Source: Bacillus sp. X1(2014)
GTDB lineage: Bacteria > Bacillota > Bacilli > Bacillales_B > DSM-18226
NCBI RefSeq assembly: GCF_007678255.1
Contig: NZ_VEED01000001.1
Span: 372,001 to 436,000, forward strand
Length of the DNA stretch: 64,000 nt
Direction of reading: 5' to 3'
Shown: piece after piece, positions 39,551 through 48,305 of the stretch
Layout of the letters: every line of letters begins with the position of its first letter
How positions within the stretch are numbered: the first letter of the stretch is position 1
Notes under the pieces: model-generated
Databases searched by the model: none
Told to the model about the DNA's origin: nothing
What the model saw: the letters and a program-made list of their open reading frames with translations, nothing else
Position numbers and translations under genes: made by a program

Positions 39551-40172
39551 TTTTGTTATTAATCCCCCCTTCAATCGAAACTTCAACTGTTTTTTCGGTC
39601 ACATTCCATTTTTGCGAAAGAAAAGCGGCTATTTTTTCAGTTTCTTCTGTTGAGCTTTTAGATGGAAGAGGTGTTTCTGTGTTAATTTCAACTTGTTTAA
39701 TTGCTTCGACTGTCTTCACTTCGTTTTCTGGTTGTTTCAGAAGAACCATAACCTTTTGGAGGTTTTCAGGGAATGCTTGGTCGCTTTCTTCATTTGTAGC
39801 TAGGTCAATTTTCGCTATCTCCAATCCGTATTGTTCCATCAACTCCTCTTTCACGTCCTTTTCCAGTTGGACAGCCATTTCTTCTAAAATATATGCATGT
39901 TGTAATGCTTGTATTTCTTTTTTCTTCAAATCTATTGAATTTTTCATATTTTTTTCTCCAGGGGCTTGATATGAAGGGATAGATCCAAGTGCAGTTTCAA
40001 AATCCTTGGAGATCAATTTAAAGATTGGGGTTAGAATAATCGCAATTAAGAGGAGCCCTGTCACCATTTTCGTATATTTTTGCATACTTGAATTTGGGAG
40101 GAGCATATCAATTACCGTTGCTAGTAAGATAAAGAGAATAATATTCGTTACCCACTCTATTAAAAAATCCAT
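39543..40172 (-). CDS. spoIIIAF: Stage III sporulation protein AF
   Basis: 209 residues from the ATG at 40172 (MDFLIEWVTNIILFIL), behind GGGGGGAG. Two N-terminal membrane helices, then a ring-domain-like soluble region rich in E and K. The start of the longer frame lies within spoIIIAE and is rejected. Confidence 0.9.
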   Translation of the reverse strand: MDFLIEWVTNIILFILLATVIDMLLPNSSMQKYTKMVTGLLLIAIILTPIFKLISKDFETALGSIPSYQAPGEKNMKNSIDLKKKEIQALQHAYILEEMAVQLEKDVKEELMEQYGLEIAKIDLATNEESDQAFPENLQKVMVLLKQPENEVKTVEAIKQVEINTETPLPSKSSTEETEKIAAFLSQKWNVTEKTVEVSIEGGINNKNG

Positions 40173-40183
40173 TTTTCTCCCCC

Positions 40184-41383
40184 CTATCTGATCATCATCG
40201 TCAGATTTCCAGCTGCTACAATAACTGTTACACATAAAAAGAACATAAGTGACACAATTCCCAATGCAGCGAAAACATATATGACACTTTTACTAATAAT
40301 GTCTAGACAGGTAATAATGGGACCGCCGCCTAACGGCTGTAAAATTGCAGCTGCAAATTTATAAATAAAGGCAATCATTAATATTTTAATAGCCGGAAAG
40401 GCTACGATAATAAGTAAGATTCCTACCCCAGCAATACCTACCGTATTTTTTAACAGGACTGATGCACTAACGATCGTATCCGTAGCATCTGTAAACATCC
40501 TGCCGATGACAGGAATAAAATTTCCTGTCACAAACTTCGCTGTCCTGATTGTTATTCCATCTGAAACAGCAGCTGAAGCTCCCTGTACTGAGACAACACC
40601 CAGGAACACAGTTAAAAAGAGTCCCATTAACCCAATACTCCAGTTTCTTAGCAGCGCTGCTAATTGTGACACTTTATATTGGTCGGACATTGTACTCACA
40701 ATACTCAAAAGTGTAGCTAGAAAAAGGAGTGGCAGAATGATATACTGCATAAATAATCCGCTCATATTCATTAGAAATAATACCACCGGATGAAAAAAGG
40801 CTGCTGAAATCAGGCCTCCTGATGCTGCAATTAATGCAAGTAAAAGTGGGACAAGAGCAAGCACAAACGAGATCATCGAACCGATTGCCTCATTTGTATA
40901 ACTGATTGCGATATGAAAGCTATTTAGTGCAATAATGACTAACACCATATAAACGATCGAATAGGCAACTTTGCTAATGGCGCTTTTCTCAAAAGCATTT
41001 TGCATCGACTGAAGGAACATACTAAAAATGGTTAACATAATCAATGACCCTAGTAATTTACCGTTTGCAACAAATTCATGAAAGGCAAATTTTACTATTC
41101 CCAATCCCCATTGTTTTAAAGAAAATTTTTTCTCACCACTAATAAAGTCATACAAACTGCCTTTCTGACTTTCTGGAAGGAAGCCCCCGTACTTATACTT
41201 GATGTCCTCCCAAAATTGTTTAAGTTCTGTGATATCGAGCGATTTGAGCTGTTCATCAACCAACTCCTGAGGGGAAAGTGGATTGGATTGGTCTTTACCC
41301 TCTTCAGCAGCTTGTACACTTGGAATCAATAAAAAAAAGAATAGGAGAATGATAATAGGAATAAACTGCAATCGCTGCTTCAA
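40184..41383 (-). CDS. spoIIIAE: Stage III sporulation protein AE
   Basis: 399-residue polytopic membrane protein with an N-terminal signal segment (FIPIIILLFFFLLIPS) and about seven to eight further helices. Segments such as ALVPLLLALIAASGG and FVTGNFIPVIGRMFTDATDT fit the family. The TTG start is behind GAGGTG. Component of the SpoIIIA-SpoIIQ channel, resembling secretion-system membrane parts. Confidence 0.92.
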   Translation of the reverse strand: MKQRLQFIPIIILLFFFLLIPSVQAAEEGKDQSNPLSPQELVDEQLKSLDITELKQFWEDIKYKYGGFLPESQKGSLYDFISGEKKFSLKQWGLGIVKFAFHEFVANGKLLGSLIMLTIFSMFLQSMQNAFEKSAISKVAYSIVYMVLVIIALNSFHIAISYTNEAIGSMISFVLALVPLLLALIAASGGLISAAFFHPVVLFLMNMSGLFMQYIILPLLFLATLLSIVSTMSDQYKVSQLAALLRNWSIGLMGLFLTVFLGVVSVQGASAAVSDGITIRTAKFVTGNFIPVIGRMFTDATDTIVSASVLLKNTVGIAGVGILLIIVAFPAIKILMIAFIYKFAAAILQPLGGGPIITCLDIISKSVIYVFAALGIVSLMFFLCVTVIVAAGNLTMMIR

Positions 41384-41414
41384 CTTTTTCTACACCTCTT
41401 TTTCGGGTATGTCA

Positions 41415-41804
41415 TTAACTCGGAATCAGCTTGATGATTGTTTCGATCAATACAGTTAATATCGGAATAGCCATTGCAAGTATAATAATTTTTCCAGCTA
41501 TCTCAATTTTAGAGGAGAGTGCTCCCTGACCTGCATCCTTGGTAATCTGGGCCGCAAATTCGGCAATATACGCAATTCCTATGATTTTAAGAATCGTTTC
41601 AATATAAACCATATTCACATTTGCATTCACTGCCAGTTTTTCAAGCATATGAATAATTTCATATATTTTATCTACTAAAAAGAGAAAAATAACACAGCCT
41701 ACAAAGACGACTAAGAGAAAAGCAAAATTTGGCTTTTGTTCCTTCACAATTAAAGCGAGAAAAGTTGCTACGAGTGCTATGCCGACGATTTTTATGATTT
41801 CAAT
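41415..41804 (-). CDS. spoIIIAD: Stage III sporulation protein AD, apparent ATT start
   Basis: 129 residues if translation begins at the ATT at 41802-41804. The frame has no ATG, GTG or TTG between that ATT and the in-frame stop region upstream, while GGAGG lies 9 nt in front of it (plus strand CCTCC at 41814-41818). Residues after it, EIIKIVGIALVATFLALIVKEQ, are coded over 41747-41801 and fit the family N terminus and first helix. The GTG at 41747 would cut that helix off. Rest of the protein: NVNMVYIETILKIIGIAYI and TKDAGQGALSSKIEIAGK. Two or three membrane helices. Confidence 0.85.
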   Translation of the reverse strand: MEIIKIVGIALVATFLALIVKEQKPNFAFLLVVFVGCVIFLFLVDKIYEIIHMLEKLAVNANVNMVYIETILKIIGIAYIAEFAAQITKDAGQGALSSKIEIAGKIIILAMAIPILTVLIETIIKLIPS

Positions 41805-41820
41805 CTTAGGGCCCCTCCTT

Positions 41821-42024
41821 TCATTGAAATAAAAATACTGATTTAATTTTTTGAAAGAGATCGTCTACAATGGAAGCTACCTGAAATAATATATAAATGA
41901 ACCCAAATAACGTGACCCACTGAGCGTATTCCTTTTTCCCCACTTGGTCCAAAACAGTATGCAAAAAGGCTACCACGATTCCCACACCTGCAATTTTAAA
42001 TATGATATCCACTTCTAACCCCAT
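41821..42024 (-). CDS. spoIIIAC: Stage III sporulation protein AC
   Basis: 67-residue membrane protein with two helices (IIFKIAGVGIVVAFLHTVL and WVTLFGFIYILFQVASI). GGGGG lies 8 nt before the ATG. Its stop overlaps the ribosome binding site of spoIIIAD, which supports coupling. Confidence 0.93.
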   Translation of the reverse strand: MGLEVDIIFKIAGVGIVVAFLHTVLDQVGKKEYAQWVTLFGFIYILFQVASIVDDLFQKIKSVFLFQ

Positions 42025-42035
42025 TGCTTTTCCCC

Positions 42036-42551
42036 CTAAAATAATAAAATAATCAGTAATAATCCTGACAAGAATCCCAGGCTCTTTACCATTTTTTCGT
42101 ATGTTGCTTGTGCTTGAATCGCTTCTGCCTCTTCTCTTTCAAGATGTGTCAGTGTCAGCATAATGTGTTTTTGCTGGGAGATACGATCATGCCGGCCTAG
42201 GGTTTCCCCAAATTGCTTCATAATCTCAAATTCTCCTTGTTTTAAAGCTGTAGAACTCCATATATCTCTTAAACTTGTTTCCCAGGCTTCTTTAACCGTT
42301 GTCTCAGTGTCCGTTAATTTTTTGGAAAAAGCTTCAAAAAAGGTCGAAAGTGGTTTGGATAATTGGTCGGCTAACCTTCGGGCAGCTTCATGTAACGGTG
42401 TATGACCGTACATAATTTCTGCTTCAAGTGATTGAAGTGCAGACCTTAACGCTCTGAGTTGTCTTGGCCGTTCACTAAAGCGTCTGGAAATCTCAAATCC
42501 AATCCAGGTTGTCGCGACAATGATGAAAACCGCTCCTATTAGCTTAATCAT
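42036..42551 (-). CDS. spoIIIAB: Stage III sporulation protein AB
   Basis: 171 residues. Membrane helix at each end (LIGAVFIIVATTWIGFEI and LGFLSGLLLIILLF) and a helical middle part (RQLRALRSALQSLEAEIMYG) that resembles type II secretion GspF. Starts next to the spoIIIAA stop. Confidence 0.92.
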   Translation of the reverse strand: MIKLIGAVFIIVATTWIGFEISRRFSERPRQLRALRSALQSLEAEIMYGHTPLHEAARRLADQLSKPLSTFFEAFSKKLTDTETTVKEAWETSLRDIWSSTALKQGEFEIMKQFGETLGRHDRISQQKHIMLTLTHLEREEAEAIQAQATYEKMVKSLGFLSGLLLIILLF

Positions 42552-43475
42552 TTATGTCACTCTCACTTTTTGATTCATTTCATTACCATTTGCATCTAAA
42601 ATATGTGCAATTGTCCCCGGGCCCGATGACCTATTTAGAACAATAAAGCGTTGAAAGATTTTTTGTTCGAGAATATATCGTAGAGATGGTCTGTTCTTTA
42701 CTTCTTCAATGCTCGTCCCATGAGTGGTCATCATCAAAGTGATTCCTGCATGAACAGCCTCTTGGATCGCCTCACTATCTTCTTTCCGGCCGATTTCATC
42801 CACTACCAATATATCTGGACTCATAGAACGGATCATCATCATCATTCCTTCAGCTTTCGGACAGGCATCTAATACATCCAAACGGTCACCAAAGGTCAAT
42901 TGCGGGATCCCATTAACACAACCGGCAATTTCACTTCGTTCATCTACAATTCCGACCTTACTTGACTCTATCCCCCTTACACTGAATCCTGAGGAAGCAA
43001 TTCTTGCAATATCACGCAGTAATGTCGTTTTACCTGTTTGGGGCGGTCCAATCACCATGGTATGCATCCAACTGCCTTGAAAGATGTATGGTATAAGCGG
43101 TTCTGCTATCCCTACCTTCTCCCTGGCAATCCGTATATTAAAAGAGGAGATATCCCTAATCGCCTTCACCTTGCCACCCTCAAGGATTACCTTGCCAGCA
43201 AGCCCAATCCGATGTCCTCCAGATACAGTTATAAACCCCTGTTTAAGCTCCTCTTCAAGTGTATAGATGGAGAAATGACTGATTTTATTCATTAGATGAA
43301 TAGCATCTTCTGGTTGGATAATATAGGATAAAAATCTGGGTTTCCCTTTCATTGTTATTTCAATTGGGCGATTGATGCGAATACGAATTTCTTCTAATTC
43401 TTCTTTTTGGTTGGGAGGGATTTTGCTGATTATGTCTGCTATTTTTTTTGGTAAGAAATTTAGGATTTTTTCCAC
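42552..43475 (-). CDS. spoIIIAA: Stage III sporulation protein AA (secretion ATPase-like)
   Basis: 307-residue AAA-type ATPase related to secretion ATPases. Walker A GPPQTGKTTLLRDI and Walker B in DILVVDEIGRKEDSEA. The GTG at 43475 (EKILNFLPKKIADII) is 8 nt behind GAGGAGG; the longer frame runs over the sigma-E promoter (43515-43543) and must be wrong. First gene of the eight-gene spoIIIA operon. Confidence 0.92.
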   Translation of the reverse strand: MEKILNFLPKKIADIISKIPPNQKEELEEIRIRINRPIEITMKGKPRFLSYIIQPEDAIHLMNKISHFSIYTLEEELKQGFITVSGGHRIGLAGKVILEGGKVKAIRDISSFNIRIAREKVGIAEPLIPYIFQGSWMHTMVIGPPQTGKTTLLRDIARIASSGFSVRGIESSKVGIVDERSEIAGCVNGIPQLTFGDRLDVLDACPKAEGMMMMIRSMSPDILVVDEIGRKEDSEAIQEAVHAGITLMMTTHGTSIEEVKNRPSLRYILEQKIFQRFIVLNRSSGPGTIAHILDANGNEMNQKVRVT

Positions 43476-43514
43476 GTGTGCAACCTCCTCAAATTTACAT
43501 TTCTCATTATTTAA

Positions 43515-43543
43515 AATGTATGCCTGCTTGGTCACATTATGAC
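43515..43543 (-). promoter_or_regulatory. Sigma-E promoter of the spoIIIA operon
   Basis: Minus strand: -35 GTCATAAT (43536-43543) and -10 CATACATT (43515-43522), 13-bp spacer. Compare the mother-cell consensus GTCATATT and CATACAAT. Start near 43508, 33 nt upstream of the spoIIIAA GTG. Confidence 0.72.
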
Positions 43544-43686
43544 TTTCAAATCTGTCAATTCTTTTTCAATATCCTAGTTATTGCTAGAACAAAGTTTGAT
43601 AAGTTAACAGGAATTAATATTCGGAACGTATCATAAGGTAAACCGTATTCATTAGGAATGTATATTCATGAAGGAGGCGCTAAAAA

Positions 43687-44364
43687 GTGTACAATTTCAA
43701 TTCACCTTCCCTTGACCGTAATGGACACCCACACAAGGGCAACTTAATTAAAGTATTGGGTGAGGGAGAAATAGACGTACAGCCTGACTCGGCTTCAGTG
43801 AACTTGGGGATAATTACTGAAAGTAAACAATTAATCACAGCGCAACAGCAGAACTCTGCCGAAGCAACTAAGGTAATCAACTCACTTATTGCACTGGGCA
43901 TACCAAAAAATCATATTCAAACCTTCGATTATCGAATTGAATCCGAGTATGATTTTGATCAAGGAAAACAAATTTTTCGCGGCTATAAAATAACTCATAT
44001 TTTGAAGGTAATAATAGATGATTTATCCATAATCGGAAATGTGGTAGACACTGCTGTTCAAAACGGGGTAAACTACGTCTCTAATGTTCAATTTACTGCA
44101 AAAAACAAAGATTTATTTTATCAGCAGGCCTTAGTTCTTGCAGTAAATAATGCCACTGAAAAAGCTAAAACCATTGCAAGCACTATAAAGGTAGCGTTAA
44201 TACCTACACCAATTCTAATCGTTGAAGGAGGAAGTACGGTCCAGCCTGTATTTAATCAGTCTGCAACCTTCGTGAAAGGAATGGCTTCCACACCATTAGA
44301 GCCAGGACAAATAAAAGTCAGAGCAGATGTAATCGCAGATTTTAAATTTACCCCTTCACATTAA
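43687..44364 (+). CDS. SIMPL (DUF541) domain protein
   Basis: 225 residues beginning with GTG behind AAGGAGG. SIMPL-domain pattern: IKVLGEGEIDVQPDSASVNLG, split near residues 21-41, ATKVINSLIALGIPKNHIQT and ATEKAKTIASTIKV. No clear signal peptide, unlike E. coli YggE, so it may be cytoplasmic. Function unknown. The only plus-strand gene of the island between spoIIIAA and efp; convergent with the ccm operon. Confidence 0.8.
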   Translation: MYNFNSPSLDRNGHPHKGNLIKVLGEGEIDVQPDSASVNLGIITESKQLITAQQQNSAEATKVINSLIALGIPKNHIQTFDYRIESEYDFDQGKQIFRGYKITHILKVIIDDLSIIGNVVDTAVQNGVNYVSNVQFTAKNKDLFYQQALVLAVNNATEKAKTIASTIKVALIPTPILIVEGGSTVQPVFNQSATFVKGMASTPLEPGQIKVRADVIADFKFTPSH

Positions 44365-44365
44365 A

Positions 44366-44400
44366 AAAGGATTGAACCAATTTTTATGGTTCAATCCTTT
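44366..44400. terminator. Bidirectional terminator between the SIMPL gene and the ccm operon
   Basis: AAAGGATTGAACCA and TGGTTCAATCCTTT form a 14-bp perfect stem. On the minus strand six T residues follow, so it ends the ccm operon; on the plus strand it closes the SIMPL gene. Confidence 0.88.
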
Positions 44401-44407
44401 TATGTGG

Positions 44408-44917
44408 TTAATTGTCGTATTTCTTTGCCCAATTATATAATTGCATTTCTGTCACTGGACCATTAAAATGCTCTCTAATGACTCCTTGCTTATCAATCAC
44501 AAAGGTTTCAGGCTGCCCTGTCACATTATACATTTTGGAGACCTTGGCATTATAATCGAATAAGTAATTCATTCCTGCTTTATTTTTCTCTGTTACTTTA
44601 TTAATCTTATCCATGGTCTCGCCGCGATTAATCATAAGAAAATTATACTTTTCCCCATATTCTTTTTGAAACGATTCTAATTCCGGTAACTCTTCCTTAC
44701 ACGGAGCGCACCATGATGCAAAATAGTTCAAGATTACAACTTCTCCCTTAAAATCACTGAGTTTGGTTGTACTTCCATCCAAATTTGGCAGTGAAAAATT
44801 ATAAGCTTTATCCCCTACATCTGTATGTTTTCCTTTTGTTACTAAACTATAACCAAAGAAACCGAACATACCTACAATAAGAATCAATACGAGTAATTTA
44901 ATGACCCGCTTGTTCAT
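44408..44917 (-). CDS. Membrane-anchored thioredoxin-like protein (CcmG/ResA type)
   Basis: 169 residues from the ATG at 44917 behind AGGAGG. N-terminal anchor (VIKLLVLILIVGMFGFFGY), then a TlpA/ResA-like thioredoxin domain outside the membrane. Redox pair Cys70/Cys73 in FASWCAPCKEE and cis-proline in TGQPETFVI. Last gene of the ccm operon, so its likely job is to reduce apocytochrome c cysteines (CcmG role). A general ResA function is possible. Confidence 0.85.
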   Translation of the reverse strand: MNKRVIKLLVLILIVGMFGFFGYSLVTKGKHTDVGDKAYNFSLPNLDGSTTKLSDFKGEVVILNYFASWCAPCKEELPELESFQKEYGEKYNFLMINRGETMDKINKVTEKNKAGMNYLFDYNAKVSKMYNVTGQPETFVIDKQGVIREHFNGPVTEMQLYNWAKKYDN

Positions 44918-44994
44918 CGTATTTCCTCCTGACACCACTAAGGTTCTATGCAAAAGGCCTGCAAATTCTACACAGGCCCTAATTTAAATCCTAA

Positions 44995-45126
44995 CTATTT
45001 TTCCAGTTGTTTTAAGAATTCAATTTCTTTCTTCAATTTTGTATGTCTCTTACCAAGAATTAGCATATATGAAAAAATAACAACCCACGCCACTGAATAC
45101 GCACTATACATAAATTCAAATCCCAT
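44995..45126 (-). CDS. ccmD: CcmD family small membrane protein
   Basis: 43 codons, ATG at 45126 behind AGGAGG. One membrane helix (YSAYSVAWVVIFSYMLILG) followed by a basic then mixed-charge cytoplasmic tail (KRHTKLKKEIEFLKQLEK). Size, topology and place directly after ccmC fit CcmD, which assists the CcmABC complex in releasing haem-loaded CcmE. Sequence of CcmD is poorly conserved, so position is most of the evidence. Confidence 0.8.
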   Translation of the reverse strand: MGFEFMYSAYSVAWVVIFSYMLILGKRHTKLKKEIEFLKQLEK

Positions 45127-45138
45127 GATTAATTCCTC

Positions 45139-45900
45139 CTATTTTTCCATGTCTTCTCGTAATTTTTCTTTATACCGCTCAACTTTAAGTTTCATTTTTT
45201 CAAAAGAAACACCTTTATGAAGAAGGTAAGAATAAAGAATGGTAAATGCTGCAAGTGAAACAAACAGGGCTATTAACATGGTACCTTCAATACCTCCACC
45301 TTTTTGGGAAGGTCCCTCACCAAATACAATTGGGTGAAACTTTGTTTGCCACCAGCGAATTGCGAAGAATACAATTGGAACGTCAGCAAACCCGATAATT
45401 CCGAATACAGCAGCCAGCCTAGCTTTTTTATCCCAAACTCCATCCATTTGTCGTATCATAATGTAGGCAATATAGATGAAAAATAGAATCAACGTTGTAA
45501 TTAACCGCGGTTCCCACACCCACCAAGTATTCCAGGAAGATTTAGCCCAAATCGGACCTGTCGTTAAAACGATAATTGTAAACACAACACCAATTTCCGC
45601 AGAAATATAGGCATAGGTGTCAAATATTCTTTTCCGCTTGATTAAAAACAAAATACTAAATACAAATGTTACAAAGAATGCCATGAATGCAAGCCATGCA
45701 GAGCTTACATGAAAATAAAAGATTTTTTGGGCAGCACCCATCGTTACTTCCTCAGCAGCAAAGATAAAGATAAAATACAGGGCAACCAGCATAGATATAA
45801 CTGTCGCAACAAATAAAATCTTTGACAGATCCAGGCTCTTTTTAACAGTTAATTCGGTTCCAGAAAGCACTGCCTTCTCCCGTTCGAGATTCATACTCAT
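45139..45900 (-). CDS. ccmC: Haem-handling protein CcmC
   Basis: 253 residues, six membrane helices. The tryptophan-rich WWD motif is WNTWWVWEPRLI, with E in place of the usual D. Histidines flanking it (KIFYFHVSSAWL and TKFHPIVFG) are expected haem ligands. CcmC loads haem on CcmE. ATG at 45900 follows GGAGG by 8 nt and lies right behind the ccmB stop. Confidence 0.9.
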   Translation of the reverse strand: MSMNLEREKAVLSGTELTVKKSLDLSKILFVATVISMLVALYFIFIFAAEEVTMGAAQKIFYFHVSSAWLAFMAFFVTFVFSILFLIKRKRIFDTYAYISAEIGVVFTIIVLTTGPIWAKSSWNTWWVWEPRLITTLILFFIYIAYIMIRQMDGVWDKKARLAAVFGIIGFADVPIVFFAIRWWQTKFHPIVFGEGPSQKGGGIEGTMLIALFVSLAAFTILYSYLLHKGVSFEKMKLKVERYKEKLREDMEK

Positions 45901-45903
45901 CAC

Positions 45904-46584
45904 TTAAACCTCCAGCACATAATCTATTAATAAGAAACAAACAACAAAGAAGATAACATCGTACGCTGTAACCAACTGAATCCACGCCACGGCACTTGAA
46001 AATTTCTCCATGTTGGTTAGGATGATTCTTGTTGCTTGAACCACACCGATTAAGATAGGTGTTGTAATCGGAAACAGCAATAGCGGAAGCAGCATTTCAC
46101 TGCTTTTAGAATTCGCTGCCAATGCAGCTAGGAAGGTACCGATGGCGATAAATCCAAAACTTCCCAGGAAAACTACTAAGATAAAATATGGAATGCTTCC
46201 ATAGAATTTGAAATCAAATAATAGGAACAAAAACGGGATCGAAACAAGTTCTACGATCAGCATCATCGTAAAATTTGAGAAAAACTTTCCTAAATAAATG
46301 CCGGCTGCCTCCATTGGTGCCACCAATAATCCTTGCATCGTATCATTCCGCTGCTCTGATATAAATGACCGGTTCAGACCTAATATTCCTGCAAAAACGA
46401 TAATTACCCAGATGACTCCAGGAATAACTGCTTTGGTAGTATTATTAGCAGGGTCAAAGGCAAAGCTAAAAACCACAATCACCAGACCAGCAAATATCAT
46501 TTGTGTGACCATTATCTGCTTTGTTTTAAGCTCGGAATATAGATCCTTTTTAGCTAGTAAGAGGGCTGTTCGAAAAAGGTTCAT
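45904..46584 (-). CDS. ccmB: CcmB, ABC-type membrane subunit of the Ccm system
   Basis: 226 residues, six helices. RSFISEQRNDTMQGLLVAPM is typical of CcmB, as is AYDVIFFVVCFLLIDYVLE at the end. Overlaps ccmA by 4 bp (ATGA). With CcmA it drives release of holo-CcmE. Confidence 0.9.
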   Translation of the reverse strand: MNLFRTALLLAKKDLYSELKTKQIMVTQMIFAGLVIVVFSFAFDPANNTTKAVIPGVIWVIIVFAGILGLNRSFISEQRNDTMQGLLVAPMEAAGIYLGKFFSNFTMMLIVELVSIPFLFLLFDFKFYGSIPYFILVVFLGSFGFIAIGTFLAALAANSKSSEMLLPLLLFPITTPILIGVVQATRIILTNMEKFSSAVAWIQLVTAYDVIFFVVCFLLIDYVLEV

Positions 46585-47285
46585 GATACTCCCTCCACTA
46601 ATTGTTCATATTTTTCAGAAACATATCCTAAGTTTTGATTTTCAATGTTAAAATCATCGACAATCTTTCCATTTTTAACAATAATAATCCTGTCGCAGAT
46701 TTCAGCCGCTTGTTTAAAATCATGCGTTACCATCAAGGTAGTCGTCCCTTTTGCTTTCATAGACAGAATCACGTTGTTCAGAATTCCAATCGCCCCTTGG
46801 TCCAACCCGGTGTGCGGTTCGTCCAATAAGAGTATTTCTGGTTCATGAACGATTGCCCTTGCGATAGCAATCCTTTGAATCATCCCGCGTGAGAAGTTCT
46901 TTACAGGTTCATTCAAAAAGAATGATAATCCTACCTCTTTAACAAGCTCCGTTGCTCGTTGTTCAACATTTTTAACACCATAAATATTTCCGAAGAATAC
47001 AATATTTTCTAACGGTGTGTAATGATCATAAAGCAAACTGGAATGGGGTAAATAACCCATTATTTTTTTTATTTTTATATGATTTTTTTTCAAATCCAAA
47101 CCATTAACCTTTATCAGTCCTGATGTAGGTTTTATTAAGGTTGCCAGGACTTTAAGAAGTGTGCTTTTCCCTGCACCATTGGGTCCGAGTATAGCAACGG
47201 TTTCTCCTTTATTTATTAAAAGGTCTACACCTCGCAAGATAAGTTTATTATCGGCTTGCTTGGTTAGCTTTTTTATTTCTATCAT
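46581..47285 (-). CDS. ccmA: CcmA, ATP-binding subunit of the Ccm system
   Basis: 234 residues. Walker A GPNGAGKSTLLKVLATL, signature NFSRGMIQRIAIARAIVHEP (SRGM instead of SGGQ, common in CcmA), and Walker B ILLLDEPHTGLDQGA. Co-transcribed with ccmB and ccmC. Confidence 0.9.
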   Translation of the reverse strand: MIEIKKLTKQADNKLILRGVDLLINKGETVAILGPNGAGKSTLLKVLATLIKPTSGLIKVNGLDLKKNHIKIKKIMGYLPHSSLLYDHYTPLENIVFFGNIYGVKNVEQRATELVKEVGLSFFLNEPVKNFSRGMIQRIAIARAIVHEPEILLLDEPHTGLDQGAIGILNNVILSMKAKGTTTLMVTHDFKQAAEICDRIIIVKNGKIVDDFNIENQNLGYVSEKYEQLVEGVS

Positions 47286-47309
47286 TTGCAGTCTCTCCCA
47301 TCCCAGCTG

Positions 47310-48305
47310 CTACTCTACAAAATTACGCAGATTTAATTTTACTTGGACAAGATGTTGTTTATAAGCTTCAAGCTTTGCGTGATATTCATCCTCTGAAAGC
47401 TTCCCATCACCGAAGGATTCTTCCAATTCAATGATCTTATCCATAATTGCTTTTTGCTTGGTCATTAATAGTTTAAATGCCTTCTCTTCCTTATCTGCTC
47501 CAAGGCGTTCGTCTAGTATTCTTGCTTTCCTTCTAAAATAGATATAATAAGAGATTCCTGCAATGACAATCGCCACTAAAATAATCAAGAACACGTGCGG
47601 GTTAAAACGGTGTAATGAAGACTGCGCCCAAATTCTTAAATGGCCAGGATTATGGAAAGCAGGAGCTGTATGTGTGACTGAGCTATTATTTCCACCTTCG
47701 CTAGTTGTTTCCGCCTTTTTGGTCTCATCTGCTGGCGGCTGAACATCTTTGTTATAAACCAGAGTAAACGTCTGGTTAGCCTTAAGTCCTTCAATACTAT
47801 AGCCAAAGTAATTCTGGTCATCAAATTTGAAGCTGCCTTGACTTGTCGCTTCAGCGCCCTTCACTTCAATACTTCCTCGTCCTTCTGGAACGAGAATCTG
47901 CATCATTTGTACGGGATAGTCATTTATTAAACCTATTTCTTTCCCCTTTGCCATTCTATAGCTGTACGGCAATACCATCGTTTGATTGGCTGGAATGGGT
48001 GTTGTTGTAATGAAACCCTTTTCTATCTCTTTAAAAGCAATTTGATTATCTAAAAAGTTAAGATCCTCAGCTCCTTCAGGGAGGGTTACATTTAAGACTG
48101 CTTCACTTTTTCCGTCACCTTTAAATTCTTGGCCAGTGGTATTTGTATAGTTAACCATATTCATCATATTCGTCCCACCGTCTTCTGTAGGACTAATCAC
48201 GATATAATGCATATCAATCGAAACTTTTGTATCTGATGCCGCTAAACTATGTAATGGGACTAACAGCATCAGCCCGAGGAAGAAAATGGTGATTTTTTTG
48301 ATCAC
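47310..48305 (-). CDS. Unrecognised membrane protein of the ccm operon (B)
   Basis: I do not recognise this family. 331 residues: signal peptide (ITIFFLGLMLLVPLHSLAAS), a beta-rich outer domain of about 200 residues, a Thr/Ser/Asn-rich stalk, one membrane helix near 240-260 (VFLIILVAIVIAGISYYIYF) and a basic, coiled-coil cytoplasmic tail ending in a SHOCT-like segment (FGDGKLSEDEYHAKLEAYKQ). Starts with GTG overlapping the previous gene by 4 bp. Same layout as the protein at 51674-52726. It may handle apocytochrome or haem, by context only. Confidence 0.75.
   Translation of the reverse strand: MIKKITIFFLGLMLLVPLHSLAASDTKVSIDMHYIVISPTEDGGTNMMNMVNYTNTTGQEFKGDGKSEAVLNVTLPEGAEDLNFLDNQIAFKEIEKGFITTTPIPANQTMVLPYSYRMAKGKEIGLINDYPVQMMQILVPEGRGSIEVKGAEATSQGSFKFDDQNYFGYSIEGLKANQTFTLVYNKDVQPPADETKKAETTSEGGNNSSVTHTAPAFHNPGHLRIWAQSSLHRFNPHVFLIILVAIVIAGISYYIYFRRKARILDERLGADKEEKAFKLLMTKQKAIMDKIIELEESFGDGKLSEDEYHAKLEAYKQHLVQVKLNLRNFVE

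Noticed and set aside
41415..41747. spoIIIAD starting at GTG 41747
   Set aside because: It removes the conserved first membrane helix and has no ribosome binding site in front.
43476..43535. 20-residue N-terminal extension of SpoIIIAA
   Set aside because: It covers the sigma-E promoter and ribosome binding site; the GTG at 43475 is well placed.
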